Positions 23,915-32,063 are shown, counted from the stretch's first letter. The stretch: DNA of 55,515 nucleotides from Halorubrum sp. 48-1-W (GCF_003287355.1 NZ_QMIM01000005.1:1-55515), one strand, 5' to 3'. A program made the numbers and translations. The notes: generated by a model not told the origin, from the sequence alone.

Positions 23915-25180
23915 ATGACGCTTGGCGTCTGGCTGATCGGGGCGCGCGGGAACGTCGCGACGACGGCGATGGTCGGCGCCAGAGCCATCGATCACGGCGT
24001 GACCGACACGACGGGCCTGGTGACCGCCCGGGAACCCTGTGCCCGTCTCGACTTGCCCGGCGTCGAGGAGTTCGTTTTCGGCGGACACGACGTTCGAACC
24101 GAGCCCCTCCGGGAACGGGCGGCCGCCCTCTCGACGGACGGCGTCCCGCCGGCGTCCGTGGTCGACGCCGTCGCCGAGGACCTCGACCACATCGACGATC
24201 GGATCAGGACCGGGACTGCGGTGAACTGTGGCCGCGCGCTCGAGTTGGCCGGCGACGACCTCCTGGAGGACGAGCACTCGCTCCGTGGCGTCGTCGAACG
24301 GATCCAGGCCGACCTGACCGACTTCGAGCGGAGCCACGACCTCGGTCGCGTCGTCGTGATCAACGTGGCCTCGAGCGAACCGATGCCCGCTACCCCCGAC
24401 CGGTACGACACGCGAGCGGCGTTCGAGGCGGCGCTCGACGACGACGACGACGAGATTCCCGCCAGTTCGCTGTACGCCTACGCGGCGCTGTCCGACGGCC
24501 GGCCGTTCGTCAACTTCACGCCCAACACGGGGAGCGCACTCGGCGGCCTCGAGGAGCTCGCCGAGGCCCGGGGCGTCCCGCACATGGGTCGAGACGGGAA
24601 AACCGGGGAGACGCTACTGAAGTCCGCGCTGGCCCCGATGTTCGCCGGTCGAAACCTCCACGTCATGTCCTGGGAGGGTCACAACATCCTCGGTAACGAC
24701 GACGGCTTAGTGCTCGAAGACGAGGAAAACCAGGCCGGCAAACTGGCGAGCAAGGGCGGCGTCCTGGACGGGCTACTCCCCGATCTCGAACACAACCGGG
24801 TGCGCATCGACTACACCCCGTCGCTCGGCGACTGGAAGACCGCGTGGGACCACGTCCACTTCCAGGGCTTCCTCGGCACCGAGATGAAACTCCAGTTGAC
24901 GTGGGAGGGGAGCGACTCGGCGCTGGCGGCACCGCTCGTCCTCGACCTGGCTCGACTCGCCGCCTACGCCGACGAACGGGGCGAGGGCGGGCTCCAACCA
25001 CACCTCGCTTCCTTTTTCAAGTCGCCGATGGGCGTCGACGAACACGACCTCTCCAAGCAGTTCGTCACGCTCGAGGCGTACGTCGAAGCACACGCGGGCG
25101 ACGGGCCGACGTCGGTCGGCGAGCGGGACCGGACCGCCGACACGGCGGGAGCCGGCACCAAGCCGGAGGCGGACGAGTGA
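23915..25180 (+). CDS. ino1: myo-Inositol-1-phosphate synthase
   Basis: 421 residues. An N-terminal Rossmann motif (LIGARGNVATTAMVGARA) and the family core are clear: NFTPNTGSALGGLEELAE, GRDGKTGETLLKSALAPMF, NLHVMSWEGHNILGNDDG and LSLGDWKTAWDHVHF-like KTAWDHVHFQGFLGTEMK with the catalytic lysines. It converts glucose-6-phosphate to inositol-1-phosphate with NAD. The gene is divergent from the ebo-like operon and overlaps the phosphodiesterase-type gene by 4 bases. In archaea inositol phosphate feeds archaetidylinositol or soluble cyclitols; here it takes the place of EboD, the sugar-phosphate cyclase of ebo clusters. Position-based function is inferred. Confidence 0.92.
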   Translation: MTLGVWLIGARGNVATTAMVGARAIDHGVTDTTGLVTAREPCARLDLPGVEEFVFGGHDVRTEPLRERAAALSTDGVPPASVVDAVAEDLDHIDDRIRTGTAVNCGRALELAGDDLLEDEHSLRGVVERIQADLTDFERSHDLGRVVVINVASSEPMPATPDRYDTRAAFEAALDDDDDEIPASSLYAYAALSDGRPFVNFTPNTGSALGGLEELAEARGVPHMGRDGKTGETLLKSALAPMFAGRNLHVMSWEGHNILGNDDGLVLEDEENQAGKLASKGGVLDGLLPDLEHNRVRIDYTPSLGDWKTAWDHVHFQGFLGTEMKLQLTWEGSDSALAAPLVLDLARLAAYADERGEGGLQPHLASFFKSPMGVDEHDLSKQFVTLEAYVEAHAGDGPTSVGERDRTADTAGAGTKPEADE

Positions 25181-26532
25181 CGACCGACGCCGACCGCGTG
25201 CTCGTCTTCGACGTCGTCGGTCTCCAGCCTCGCCACGTCACGGTCGACGCGATGCCCGCGCTGGCCGACCTGCTCGACGACGTCGTGGCGACCCGCCCCG
25301 CGTTCCCGGCGCTGACGGTGCCGGCCCAATCGACGCTCGCGAGCGGGACGGACCCGACGACCCACGGCGACGTGGCGAGCGGACGGTACGACCGCGCGAC
25401 CGACACGGTCGAGTTCTGGGGACGGGACCGTGCCGACCGGCAACGCCTCTGGGAGACGGCCCGCGAGGACGGGGCGACGACCGGGGCGCTGTTCTTCCAG
25501 CACCTGATCGGGACCGACGCCGACGTCGCCGTGACGCCCTCGCCCGTCGAGGACGCGGACAACGAGCTCATCGCGATGAACTGCTGGACGAACCCGGACG
25601 GCTTCTACGACGACCTCCGTGACGAGTTGGGTCACTTCCCGCTGCACAACTACTGGGGACCGGCGGCCAGCGTGGAGGCGACTCGCTGGATCCTCGAGGC
25701 CGCGGAGCGGGCCGTCGACCGCGTCGATCCGGACCTGCTTTGGGTGTACGTCCCCCACCTCGACTACACCGGCCTGGCGGAGGGTCCCGGCGACGCGTTC
25801 GAGGCGGAGCTCCCGGTAGTCGATGACCTGCTGGGCGAGTTCATCGAGGCCCGCCGGGCGGACGACCGGTGGGACGGGACGGCCGTGGCCGTCGTGAGCG
25901 AGTACGGGTTCAACGCCGTCGACACGCCGGTGTTTCCCAACCGCGCCCTGCGCGATGCGGGACTGCTCTCGGTGGCTGACGACGGCGAGGGTGGCGAGGA
26001 CGTCGACCTCGACGCCTCCGCGGCGTTCGCGGTGGTCGACCACCAGATCGCGCACGTCTACGTCGATCCGGAGGCTCGAACGGCCGCCCACGAGGTGCTC
26101 GCCGGGCTTCCCGCCGTCGACGCCCTGCTCACACCCGGTGACTGTGACCTCGCTGCCCACCCGAACGCGGGCGAGTTCGTCCTCGTTGCTGCCCAGGACG
26201 CCTGGTTCCAGTACTACTGGTGGGACGACCGCGACGACGCCCCGTTTTACGCCACCAGCGTCGACATTCACCGGAAGCCGGGATTCGACCCCTGTGAACT
26301 GTTCATCGGCGACGAGGGGATGGCCTCGCTCGATCCGACGGCGGTCGGCGGCTCCCACGGTCGCGTCGACCCGAAGACGTTCCCCCTGTTCGGCGTCGGA
26401 GGGCCCGCCGCGCCGACGCTTCCCGAGGGCCCGATCGACGCCCGTTCGGTTTCGCCCACCCTCGCGGACCTGCTCGGGGTCACGACCGACGCCCTTTCGC
26501 ACGCCGAGGACGCCTCGGTGCTTTCCCGGTGA
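25177..26532 (+). CDS. Nucleotide pyrophosphatase/alkaline-phosphatase-superfamily hydrolase (EboF-like)
   Basis: 451 residues from GTG 25177, which overlaps the inositol-phosphate-synthase stop by 4 bases. The type-I phosphodiesterase fold is shown by VLVFDVVGLQ (first metal Asp), the Thr nucleophile region FPALTVPAQSTLASG, and VPHLDYTGLAEGP, VDHQIAHVY and GGSHGRVDP. The usual S-D-H-G metal motif reads VSEYGFN, so the second metal site is altered. There is no signal peptide, so it is cytoplasmic. With inositol-phosphate synthase it is probably the second enzyme of a two-gene operon, removing or rearranging a phosphoester. In ebo clusters EboF has this fold. Confidence 0.82.
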   Translation: MTTDADRVLVFDVVGLQPRHVTVDAMPALADLLDDVVATRPAFPALTVPAQSTLASGTDPTTHGDVASGRYDRATDTVEFWGRDRADRQRLWETAREDGATTGALFFQHLIGTDADVAVTPSPVEDADNELIAMNCWTNPDGFYDDLRDELGHFPLHNYWGPAASVEATRWILEAAERAVDRVDPDLLWVYVPHLDYTGLAEGPGDAFEAELPVVDDLLGEFIEARRADDRWDGTAVAVVSEYGFNAVDTPVFPNRALRDAGLLSVADDGEGGEDVDLDASAAFAVVDHQIAHVYVDPEARTAAHEVLAGLPAVDALLTPGDCDLAAHPNAGEFVLVAAQDAWFQYYWWDDRDDAPFYATSVDIHRKPGFDPCELFIGDEGMASLDPTAVGGSHGRVDPKTFPLFGVGGPAAPTLPEGPIDARSVSPTLADLLGVTTDALSHAEDASVLSR

Positions 26533-26847
26533 ACGAGACGCGTGACCCCGAGACGATTCACGCACCCGTCGTGACGCCACGGGTCGCTCGCCTCGGTTCT
26601 GCGCGCCGTGGCACCTCGAGACGACCTCGTCGGTCGGCGATCGTCCCCGGCGACGTCCCCTGCGGTGACGACAGGTCTCCACCGTCCCGAAGGGCGCGAG
26701 CACGGCATCGGACGTGACCGTCCCGGCGTACCGGGCGAAGTCCTCGCGTTCGTCCGCTCACGCGAAAGCCGGCCCGCCGGGCGCGAACGATCCTCGTGGT
26801 GTACCCAATGCGTGAACCCCACGCGCGTGACCGGTCCCGACGGTCCG
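26533..26847. other. 315-bp region without a supportable gene
   Basis: Lies between the convergent ends of the phosphodiesterase-type gene and the FAD oxidoreductase. Short frames here are Arg-rich shadows. I see no hairpin or repeat that stands out. Confidence 0.6.
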
Positions 26848-27975
26848 CTACCCCGAGTCACCGCCGAATCGCGTCACGGAGACGCGGTCGGGGATCGGCT
26901 CCCCCTCGACGACGTGGTCGGCGACGAGCTTCCCGCTGTAGGGGCCCAACATGAGCCCGGTCGCGCCGTGGCCGGTCGCGAGGTACGCGCCCTCGACGTC
27001 GGGGGCGACACCGAGGACGGGGACCCCGTCGGCACAGACGGGGCGGAGCCCGACCCGGCGTTCGATCACGGTCGCGTCGGCGAGCCCGGGTGCGAGCCGG
27101 AGCGCCTCTCCGAGTACCTCGTGGAGCCCGCCGGCCGTGACCCGCGGATCGAAGCCGCTGCCGGCCTCGCGGGTCGCGCCCGCGACGAGGCGGCCGTCGG
27201 GCCACGGAACGACGTAGTGGTGCCGGAAGCCCTTCAGGACCGGCCACGAACCCGTCTCGGCGTCCGGCAGGTCGAGGTGGACTATCTGCCCGCGCTTCGG
27301 TTCGACGGGGATCTCGAGCCCGAGGTCGTCGCCGAACGCGGGCGACCACGCGCCGCCGGCGATCACGACCCGGTCCGCGTCGATCCGGCTGCCGTCGGCG
27401 ACTTCGATGCTCTCCACGCGGCCGTCCCGGGTCCGGACGCCGGTCACGTTCCCGTCCGCGACCTCGAGGCCGTGGCTCCGTCCCGCCTCGCGGAGCGCGC
27501 CCGCGAAGACCTGGCCGTTCACGCGTGCGGCGTCCAGGACGTGGAACGCGCGCTGTGGCTCCGCGAGCGCGGGGACGCGGTCGGTCGCCGCAGCCGGGTC
27601 GATCGCCTCGATGTTCGGGAGTTGCTCGCAGCGCGCCTCGATCCGGGCGGTCGCCTCCTCGTACGGGGCGAGCTCGTCGTCGTCGACCGCGGCGGCGATC
27701 AGGCCCACCCGGCCGTAGCTCGTGTCGTCGACGCCGTCGGCCTCGAGCCGGTCGACGAGCTCGGGGTAGTAGTCGACGGCGTCGGTCGCGAACGCGAACC
27801 AGTCGTCGTCCGCGGTGCGGCTGCTCGTCCCCGGCGAGATGACTCCCGCGCCGGCGGTCGTCGCCCGACCCGCGTCCCGGCGGTCCACGAGCAGCGTTTC
27901 GACGCCCGCACGGGCGAGGTGATACCCGACCGAGGAGCCGACGATGCCCCCGCCGACCACGACCGCGTCGTACAT
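26848..27975 (-). CDS. FAD-dependent oxidoreductase (D-amino-acid/glycine-oxidase family)
   Basis: 375 residues. The FAD-binding start YDAVVVGGGIVGSSVGYHLARAG (GxGxxG at residues 8-13) and the C-terminal RPVCADGVPVLGVAPDVEGAYLATGHGATGLMLGP are typical of DAO-family flavoenzymes. They oxidise amines such as glycine, sarcosine or D-amino acids. No partner gene is close, so the substrate is unknown. It is transcribed towards the ebo-like block and divergent from an AbrB/PIN pair, with 152 bases between. Confidence 0.85.
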   Translation of the reverse strand: MYDAVVVGGGIVGSSVGYHLARAGVETLLVDRRDAGRATTAGAGVISPGTSSRTADDDWFAFATDAVDYYPELVDRLEADGVDDTSYGRVGLIAAAVDDDELAPYEEATARIEARCEQLPNIEAIDPAAATDRVPALAEPQRAFHVLDAARVNGQVFAGALREAGRSHGLEVADGNVTGVRTRDGRVESIEVADGSRIDADRVVIAGGAWSPAFGDDLGLEIPVEPKRGQIVHLDLPDAETGSWPVLKGFRHHYVVPWPDGRLVAGATREAGSGFDPRVTAGGLHEVLGEALRLAPGLADATVIERRVGLRPVCADGVPVLGVAPDVEGAYLATGHGATGLMLGPYSGKLVADHVVEGEPIPDRVSVTRFGGDSG

Positions 27976-28094
27976 GTTGACGGAGTGGCGCGGGGCTTAC
28001 AAGGCGTTTCGGGTCGCGGAATTCGGACCGATACCGGTGCCCGTCACGTCTCCCTTCGGGTGGCCGTCGACGACGCTCTCCGTGATCGCGGGAG

Positions 28095-28106
28095 TTTTAG
28101 TAATAC
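28095..28106 (+). promoter_or_regulatory. TATA-like element of the second AbrB/PIN pair
   Basis: TTTTAGTAATAC is centred about 27 bases before ATG 28128, giving a leaderless start just before the operator-like inverted repeat. Confidence 0.55.
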
Positions 28107-28118
28107 ACAAATCTATAG

Positions 28119-28144
28119 GTACTACTAATGACATCGAGTAGTAC
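28119..28144. promoter_or_regulatory. Perfect inverted repeat over the start codon of the AbrB-type gene
   Basis: Arms GTACTACT (28119-28126) and AGTAGTAC (28137-28144) are perfectly paired around a 10-base centre containing the ATG. One helical turn between arm centres fits a dimeric AbrB-type repressor. Autoregulation is inferred. Confidence 0.65.
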
Positions 28145-28427
28145 AAACGAACCACAGATCGTACACGTCTCTCAGAAGGGACAGGCCACGATCCCGAAAG
28201 GATTACGCGAGAAGTTCGGGATCGAGACGCCGGGTGAGGTGTTCGTCTACGAGGAGGGTGGACGCATCGTCATCGAGCCGGTGCCGTCGCCCGAGGAGCT
28301 ACACGGGATCCACGCCGGGACACACGAACCCGGCGAGGTGCTGGAGCGCGTCCGTGAGGCGAGAGACGAGGAGAAACGCCGGGAAGACGAACGGGCCGAT
28401 CGGCTCAGTCCGTCCGAGGACGCATGA
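28128..28427 (+). CDS. AbrB/SpoVT-type antitoxin (VapB-like)
   Basis: 99 residues. The AbrB hairpin is at residues 10-52: VHVSQKGQATIPKGLREKFGI, then PGEVFVYEEGGRIVIEPVP. The acidic/basic helical tail (VREARDEEKRREDER) is probably the toxin-binding part. A perfect inverted repeat spans the start codon. It is coupled to the PIN gene by a 4-base ATGA overlap. It is not closely similar to the 5484-5747 antitoxin outside the core, so the two pairs are separate modules. Confidence 0.88.
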   Translation: MTSSSTNEPQIVHVSQKGQATIPKGLREKFGIETPGEVFVYEEGGRIVIEPVPSPEELHGIHAGTHEPGEVLERVREARDEEKRREDERADRLSPSEDA

Positions 28428-28861
28428 GCGGTGGATACGTCTTCGACACCGAGGCGATCGTCGCCTTCCTCTACAGCGAACTCGCCCACGAAACCGTCGC
28501 AGCGCTTCTCGACGAGGTCTTCGCCGGGGAATCGGCTGGCGTCCTCTCCCGAACGAACGCCGCCGAAGTGTTCTACCTCGTCGCGCGGTTCGAAGGCGTC
28601 GATGGCGCTCCGACGAACGCCTCACTACGGGATGCCGACCGGGACCTCCGGGCGCTCGAACGACGGGGGGTGGGCATCGAATCGGCCGACTGGCGACTGG
28701 CGGCCGAAGTGAAAGCCGACGGGGGCGTCTCCCTCGCCGACGCGTACGCCGTCGCGCTCGCACACGAACGCGACGCGACGCTCGTCGCGGGGGCCGACGA
28801 CGACTTCGAGGAACTCCCTGTCGAGATCGATCTGTTCCGGTTCCGAGACGAGGGGGTGTGA
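28424..28861 (+). CDS. PIN-domain toxin (VapC-like)
   Basis: 145 residues. PIN acidic residues are complete: YVFDTEAIVAFLY (Asp8), RTNAAEVFYLVAR (Glu), VSLADAYAVALA (Asp) and LVAGADDDFEEL (Asp). Expected to be a metal-dependent RNase held inactive by the AbrB-type protein encoded upstream, with which it overlaps by 4 bases. A short GC-rich hairpin follows the stop. Confidence 0.87.
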   Translation: MSGGYVFDTEAIVAFLYSELAHETVAALLDEVFAGESAGVLSRTNAAEVFYLVARFEGVDGAPTNASLRDADRDLRALERRGVGIESADWRLAAEVKADGGVSLADAYAVALAHERDATLVAGADDDFEELPVEIDLFRFRDEGV

Positions 28862-28866
28862 TCCTT

Positions 28867-28884
28867 CCCGCCGTGAACGGCGGG
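28867..28884. terminator. Hairpin between convergent genes
   Basis: Arms CCCGCCGT and ACGGCGGG around GA, followed by GTTTAA. It lies 6 bases after the PIN stop and before the convergent 28932 gene. It could end either transcript. A similar hairpin is also common at the right ends of haloarchaeal IS200/IS605-type elements, so an IS remnant is the alternative. Confidence 0.4.
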
Positions 28885-28931
28885 GTTTAAGCGACCCCGC
28901 TCAGCTCCGAGACGAGCGTGTCGGCGCTCCA

Positions 28932-29600
28932 TCACGGGATCCGATCCACGGCTCCGTCCAGTTCGTCGGTAGTCGCCCACTCCACGACACGCTCATCCAC
29001 CGCGTTCTCGAGGGCGGCCAGGTGGGATACAGCCATCCCGTTCTCGTACTTCGCCCGCTGTTTTTCCGGATCGTCGTACACACGCTTGAGGATCCACAGC
29101 ACGTCTCGAACCACCGTCTGCTGTCGATACAGGTAGCCGAGCTCCCAGACGTGGCCGCCGTCGAAGTCCTCGATCACGCCGACGACCCACGTCGCCTGTG
29201 CCGACAACACCTCGAAGGCCGGCGCCCACAGATCGAGGTCGTCGGCGTCGAACCCGAACTCCTCTACCCTGAACCCGACGGCGTCTCGCCGGTCATCCAA
29301 CCGAGCACACACGTGCCGGCGACGCTCCCCGGACGCACCCGACCCGCTACCGACCACGAGGTACCGACGGCTCGCACGACGGACATCGACGAACCGGGCC
29401 CCGTGGAGCCCGTCCTTGAGTCGCTGGTGTTGCTCGGGTGTGAGCGACAACGTCGCTTCGTCGTGGAGCTCATCGGCCGCGATGTCACCGATAAGACCGG
29501 CTTCCGCGTGTTCTGTAGTTCGACAGGTAGTATCGTCGGAAACACCTCTTTCACTGTCACCACGATCGTCGTGGTCATCATCAGTGTCACCGCCTACCAT
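28932..29600 (-). CDS. Haloarchaeal conserved protein, nucleoside-deoxyribosyltransferase-like fold suspected
   Basis: 222 residues; I do not recognise it firmly. After an acidic, Asp/Cys/Thr-rich N-terminus (about 1-45) comes a Rossmann-like region: RYLVVGSGSG (strand and Gly loop near residue 80), LDLWAPAFEVLSAQATWVVGVIEDFDGGHVWELGYLY. The hydrophobic strand followed by D-G-G-x-x-x-E-L-G-Y resembles the G-x-x-x-E-x-G motif of nucleoside 2-deoxyribosyltransferases and TIR-like NADases. It may be a DUF7509-type protein, but that is from memory. It is divergent from a winged-helix gene at 29716 with 115 bases between, and beside a PIN toxin pair, so a defence or regulatory role is possible but unproven. 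Confidence 0.55.
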   Translation of the reverse strand: MVGGDTDDDHDDRGDSERGVSDDTTCRTTEHAEAGLIGDIAADELHDEATLSLTPEQHQRLKDGLHGARFVDVRRASRRYLVVGSGSGASGERRRHVCARLDDRRDAVGFRVEEFGFDADDLDLWAPAFEVLSAQATWVVGVIEDFDGGHVWELGYLYRQQTVVRDVLWILKRVYDDPEKQRAKYENGMAVSHLAALENAVDERVVEWATTDELDGAVDRIP

Positions 29601-29715
29601 TTCATATCATGATCTAGTTTGCCGTTAGATAGTGGTACTGGTTGTGAAACTACTTGATCAATCGATTGTACTCAGCAACCAAGTGTTTATGCGCCGTCCG
29701 TCCTTAGTAGCGCGT

Positions 29716-30144
29716 ATGAACCCCCAACTCGCAAAGACGAACACTGCGGACGCCGGGAGGGAGCCTGACGGGTTCGAGACGTGGACGGCGCTCCAGAGGG
29801 CTACCGATCGAACCCGTGCGAACCTGATCGCGGACGTCGTCGGCCACCCACAGGGTGCTCCGAGCGTCCGAGAACTCGACTACATGAACCCCGCGCTCGG
29901 TGAGGACGCGATCCGTCGGCATCTGGGCGTGTTACAGGACGTCGGCGTCGTCGCGGAGCTGGTCGTCGAGCCGGGCGACCGCGTGCGTGGCTACCCGTAC
30001 AAGTTCTATCAGCTCACCGAGCAGGCGCGAGAGCTGTTCGATCGAAACGACCTGTTCCCGGCGGACGCCTGGCGACGGCAGTACGCTCGCGTCGAGAAGA
30101 CCGGCGAGATCGCCGAACTCGAAGAGATGCCCCGGCCCGAGTAG
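29716..30144 (+). CDS. Winged-helix DNA-binding protein (ArsR-like)
   Basis: 142 residues. The DNA-binding part is at about residues 29-95: RANLIADVVGHPQGAPSVREL, then EDAIRRHLGVLQDVGVVAEL and a wing with RGYPYKFYQLTEQARELF. Such proteins regulate nearby genes in response to ligands or stress; no ligand site is visible. ATG 29716 is 27 bases after a TATA-like TGTTTATG (29683-29690), so it is leaderless. It is divergent from the 28932 gene and may control the shared 115-base region. Confidence 0.75.
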   Translation: MNPQLAKTNTADAGREPDGFETWTALQRATDRTRANLIADVVGHPQGAPSVRELDYMNPALGEDAIRRHLGVLQDVGVVAELVVEPGDRVRGYPYKFYQLTEQARELFDRNDLFPADAWRRQYARVEKTGEIAELEEMPRPE

Positions 30145-30183
30145 CCCGCGCCGCTGACCCCGATCGGCAGACTCAGACCCGTC

Positions 30184-30381
30184 TCACAACACGTCGCCGA
30201 TCCGGACCGGTTCGCCGTCGAGTTCCGGCTCCTCGGCGACGATCTGACGGACCTCGTGGTCGGTCACGTCGCGGTATGCCTTCCCCGTGGCCTCCTCTAT
30301 CAGCGTCTTCTCGAGTTCGAACTCGGTTCCCTCGTAGACGACGTCGACGCCGTCCTCGTTGAACGTCAGATCCGTGCTCAT
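30184..30381 (-). CDS. Small haloarchaeal protein (DUF5800-like)
   Basis: 65 residues, acidic: TFNEDGVDVVYEGTEFELEK, then EEATGKAYRDVTDHEVRQIV and a closing EPVRIGDVL. The pattern is that of small conserved haloarchaeal proteins that I recall as DUF5800. No known function and no catalytic residues visible. It stands between a convergent winged-helix gene and another small gene on its own strand. Confidence 0.65.
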   Translation of the reverse strand: MSTDLTFNEDGVDVVYEGTEFELEKTLIEEATGKAYRDVTDHEVRQIVAEEPELDGEPVRIGDVL

Positions 30382-30452
30382 GGCCGATGTAGCCCGTCGA
30401 CGGATAAAAGGAGCGTGACCCGTCCTCGCTGTCGGCTCGCTCACGGGTCCCG

Positions 30453-30629
30453 TTACTCGTCGTCGCCCTTCATCGTGCCGAGGCGGTCGACCAGCTCGTC
30501 GGTGTCCGCGTCACCCTCCACGGAGACGTCCCCGTCGTGGTCGTGTTCGTGGACGTTCACCGCCCCGTCCTCGTCGGTGTCGACGTCCTGGCTCCCCTGT
30601 TCGCTCTCGTCGTACGATCCGAATCCCAT
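30453..30629 (-). CDS. Small acidic haloarchaeal protein (DUF5786-like)
   Basis: 58 residues if it starts at MGFGSYDESEQ (ATG 30629), the family's usual N-terminus; ATG 30680 would add 17 residues. The middle has a DEDGAVNVHEHDHDGDV stretch rich in His and Asp, and the end is ELVDRLGTMKG. This matches the small DUF5786 proteins found widely in haloarchaea. The His/Asp cluster could bind metal, which is speculation. Function unknown. Confidence 0.65.
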   Translation of the reverse strand: MGFGSYDESEQGSQDVDTDEDGAVNVHEHDHDGDVSVEGDADTDELVDRLGTMKGDDE

Positions 30630-30806
30630 GTCGTCGGGTTCGAGACCGGAGTTGAAAAGGTCGGTGACCGCGGGCCCCATTGGGGACGGTCCGCACGCGT
30701 CGGGCTCGGCTCCGTGAAGCCCCGGCTCGGGAGGAATTCGAAGGCCGTCCGACGGGCGTCGGACGCCCCCCTATCGTTTATGTCTCCCGAGGGACTTCCC
30801 ACGGGT

Positions 30807-32060
30807 GTGTCACTGAGGGGCGACGGTCCGATAGACGAGCTCTCGGTCCCGTCGGGGACCACCGTCGAGGAGCACGACGTGGTCGTCGACGGTGACGTGC
30901 TCGTGGGCGGGCAGTCGACCGTCGAGTTCGGGATCCGGGGCCGTAACGTCGCGATCGGCGAGCGCGTCGAAATCGGCGACGACATCGAGGCCGACGGTGA
31001 CTGCCGGCTCGACACCTGGTGCTCCGTCGACGGCAACGTCCTCGTCGGCGAGGACGCCTACCTCGGCGAGCGCGTGGCCGTGGCCGGTCGGCTCATGGTC
31101 TCGGGCGACCTCGACATCGGCGACGACGTGGACATCGAGGAGGGATTCGAGGCCAACGGCTGGATCGTCATCCGGAACCCCGTTCCCACGCTCGTCTTCT
31201 ACTTCATCGTGCTCTCACAGCTGTTGCGGGCCGGCGAGACGGACGCGGCCGACGAGCTGGCCGAGGCGCTCGCCGACGGCGACGACGTGCGCGACCCGCT
31301 CTTCGTCCCCCGTGCTGCGGAGATCTCCGACGACGCGTGGCGCGTCTCGACGCCCGCGGCGGTCGGCGACGACTGCCGGCTCCACGGCAACCTGCGGGCC
31401 GAGTCGATCGCGATCGGCGAGCGCAACGAGGTGTTCGGCTCGCTCCGCGCCCGCGACGACGTCACGGTCGGTGCCGACACCGTCATCCACGGCGACGTGA
31501 CCACTCGCGGCGGGACCGTCACGATCGAGGCGGGCGCGCACGTCCGCGGCGACGTCTCCGCCGGCGACCTCGTGATCCACGACGGCGCGGAGATCGACGG
31601 CTCGCTCCGCGCCCGCGGCGAGATGAAGCTGGTCCAGTCCGTCCGGAACGACGACGACGGGACGGGAGCCGGAAACGGACCGGAAGCCGGAAACGGACCG
31701 GGAGAACCAACGGACGAAGCGACGGACTCCGACGAGGACGCCGATCTCGACGTGGGCGAGGACGTGGGGACGGACCCCGACGCCGACAGGGACGCGAGCG
31801 AGGAGACCGACACCGACTCGAACGCCGACACGGACCCTGGCGGGGACGGGGACGTCGACACCGACTCCGACGTGGACACCGATACGAGCGGGGATACCGA
31901 CACCGACTCCGACGTGGACACCGCCGACGCCCGCCCCCGAACGACCTCGGGACCGCTACACGCGACGCTCGAGGAGGCGGAAACGACCGAACGTGACGGC
32001 TCCGCCGGGACGACCGCGTCGGGCGGGACGGACGACGACGAGGGGACGGACCGCGAGTGA
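30807..32060 (+). CDS. Bactofilin-like polymer-forming protein with membrane segment and acidic repeat tail
   Basis: 417 residues from GTG 30807, about 28 bases after a TATA-like TTTATG; ATG 30780 is the alternative. Two right-handed beta-helix blocks are seen from regular hydrophobic repeats: about 25-120 (VVVDGDVLVGG, NVAIGERVEIGDD) and about 190-270 (ESIAIGERNEVFGSL, VTIEAGAHVRGDV). They are separated by a hydrophobic helix, VPTLVFYFIVLSQLL, near residues 121-141. The last 130 residues are low-complexity Asp/Thr/Ser repeats (DTDSDVD). Bactofilins form filaments at membranes; haloarchaeal homologues called halofilins affect cell shape in Haloferax. A shape or envelope-scaffold role is inferred. 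Confidence 0.75.
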   Translation: MSLRGDGPIDELSVPSGTTVEEHDVVVDGDVLVGGQSTVEFGIRGRNVAIGERVEIGDDIEADGDCRLDTWCSVDGNVLVGEDAYLGERVAVAGRLMVSGDLDIGDDVDIEEGFEANGWIVIRNPVPTLVFYFIVLSQLLRAGETDAADELAEALADGDDVRDPLFVPRAAEISDDAWRVSTPAAVGDDCRLHGNLRAESIAIGERNEVFGSLRARDDVTVGADTVIHGDVTTRGGTVTIEAGAHVRGDVSAGDLVIHDGAEIDGSLRARGEMKLVQSVRNDDDGTGAGNGPEAGNGPGEPTDEATDSDEDADLDVGEDVGTDPDADRDASEETDTDSNADTDPGGDGDVDTDSDVDTDTSGDTDTDSDVDTADARPRTTSGPLHATLEEAETTERDGSAGTTASGGTDDDEGTDRE

Positions 32061-32063
32061 CCG

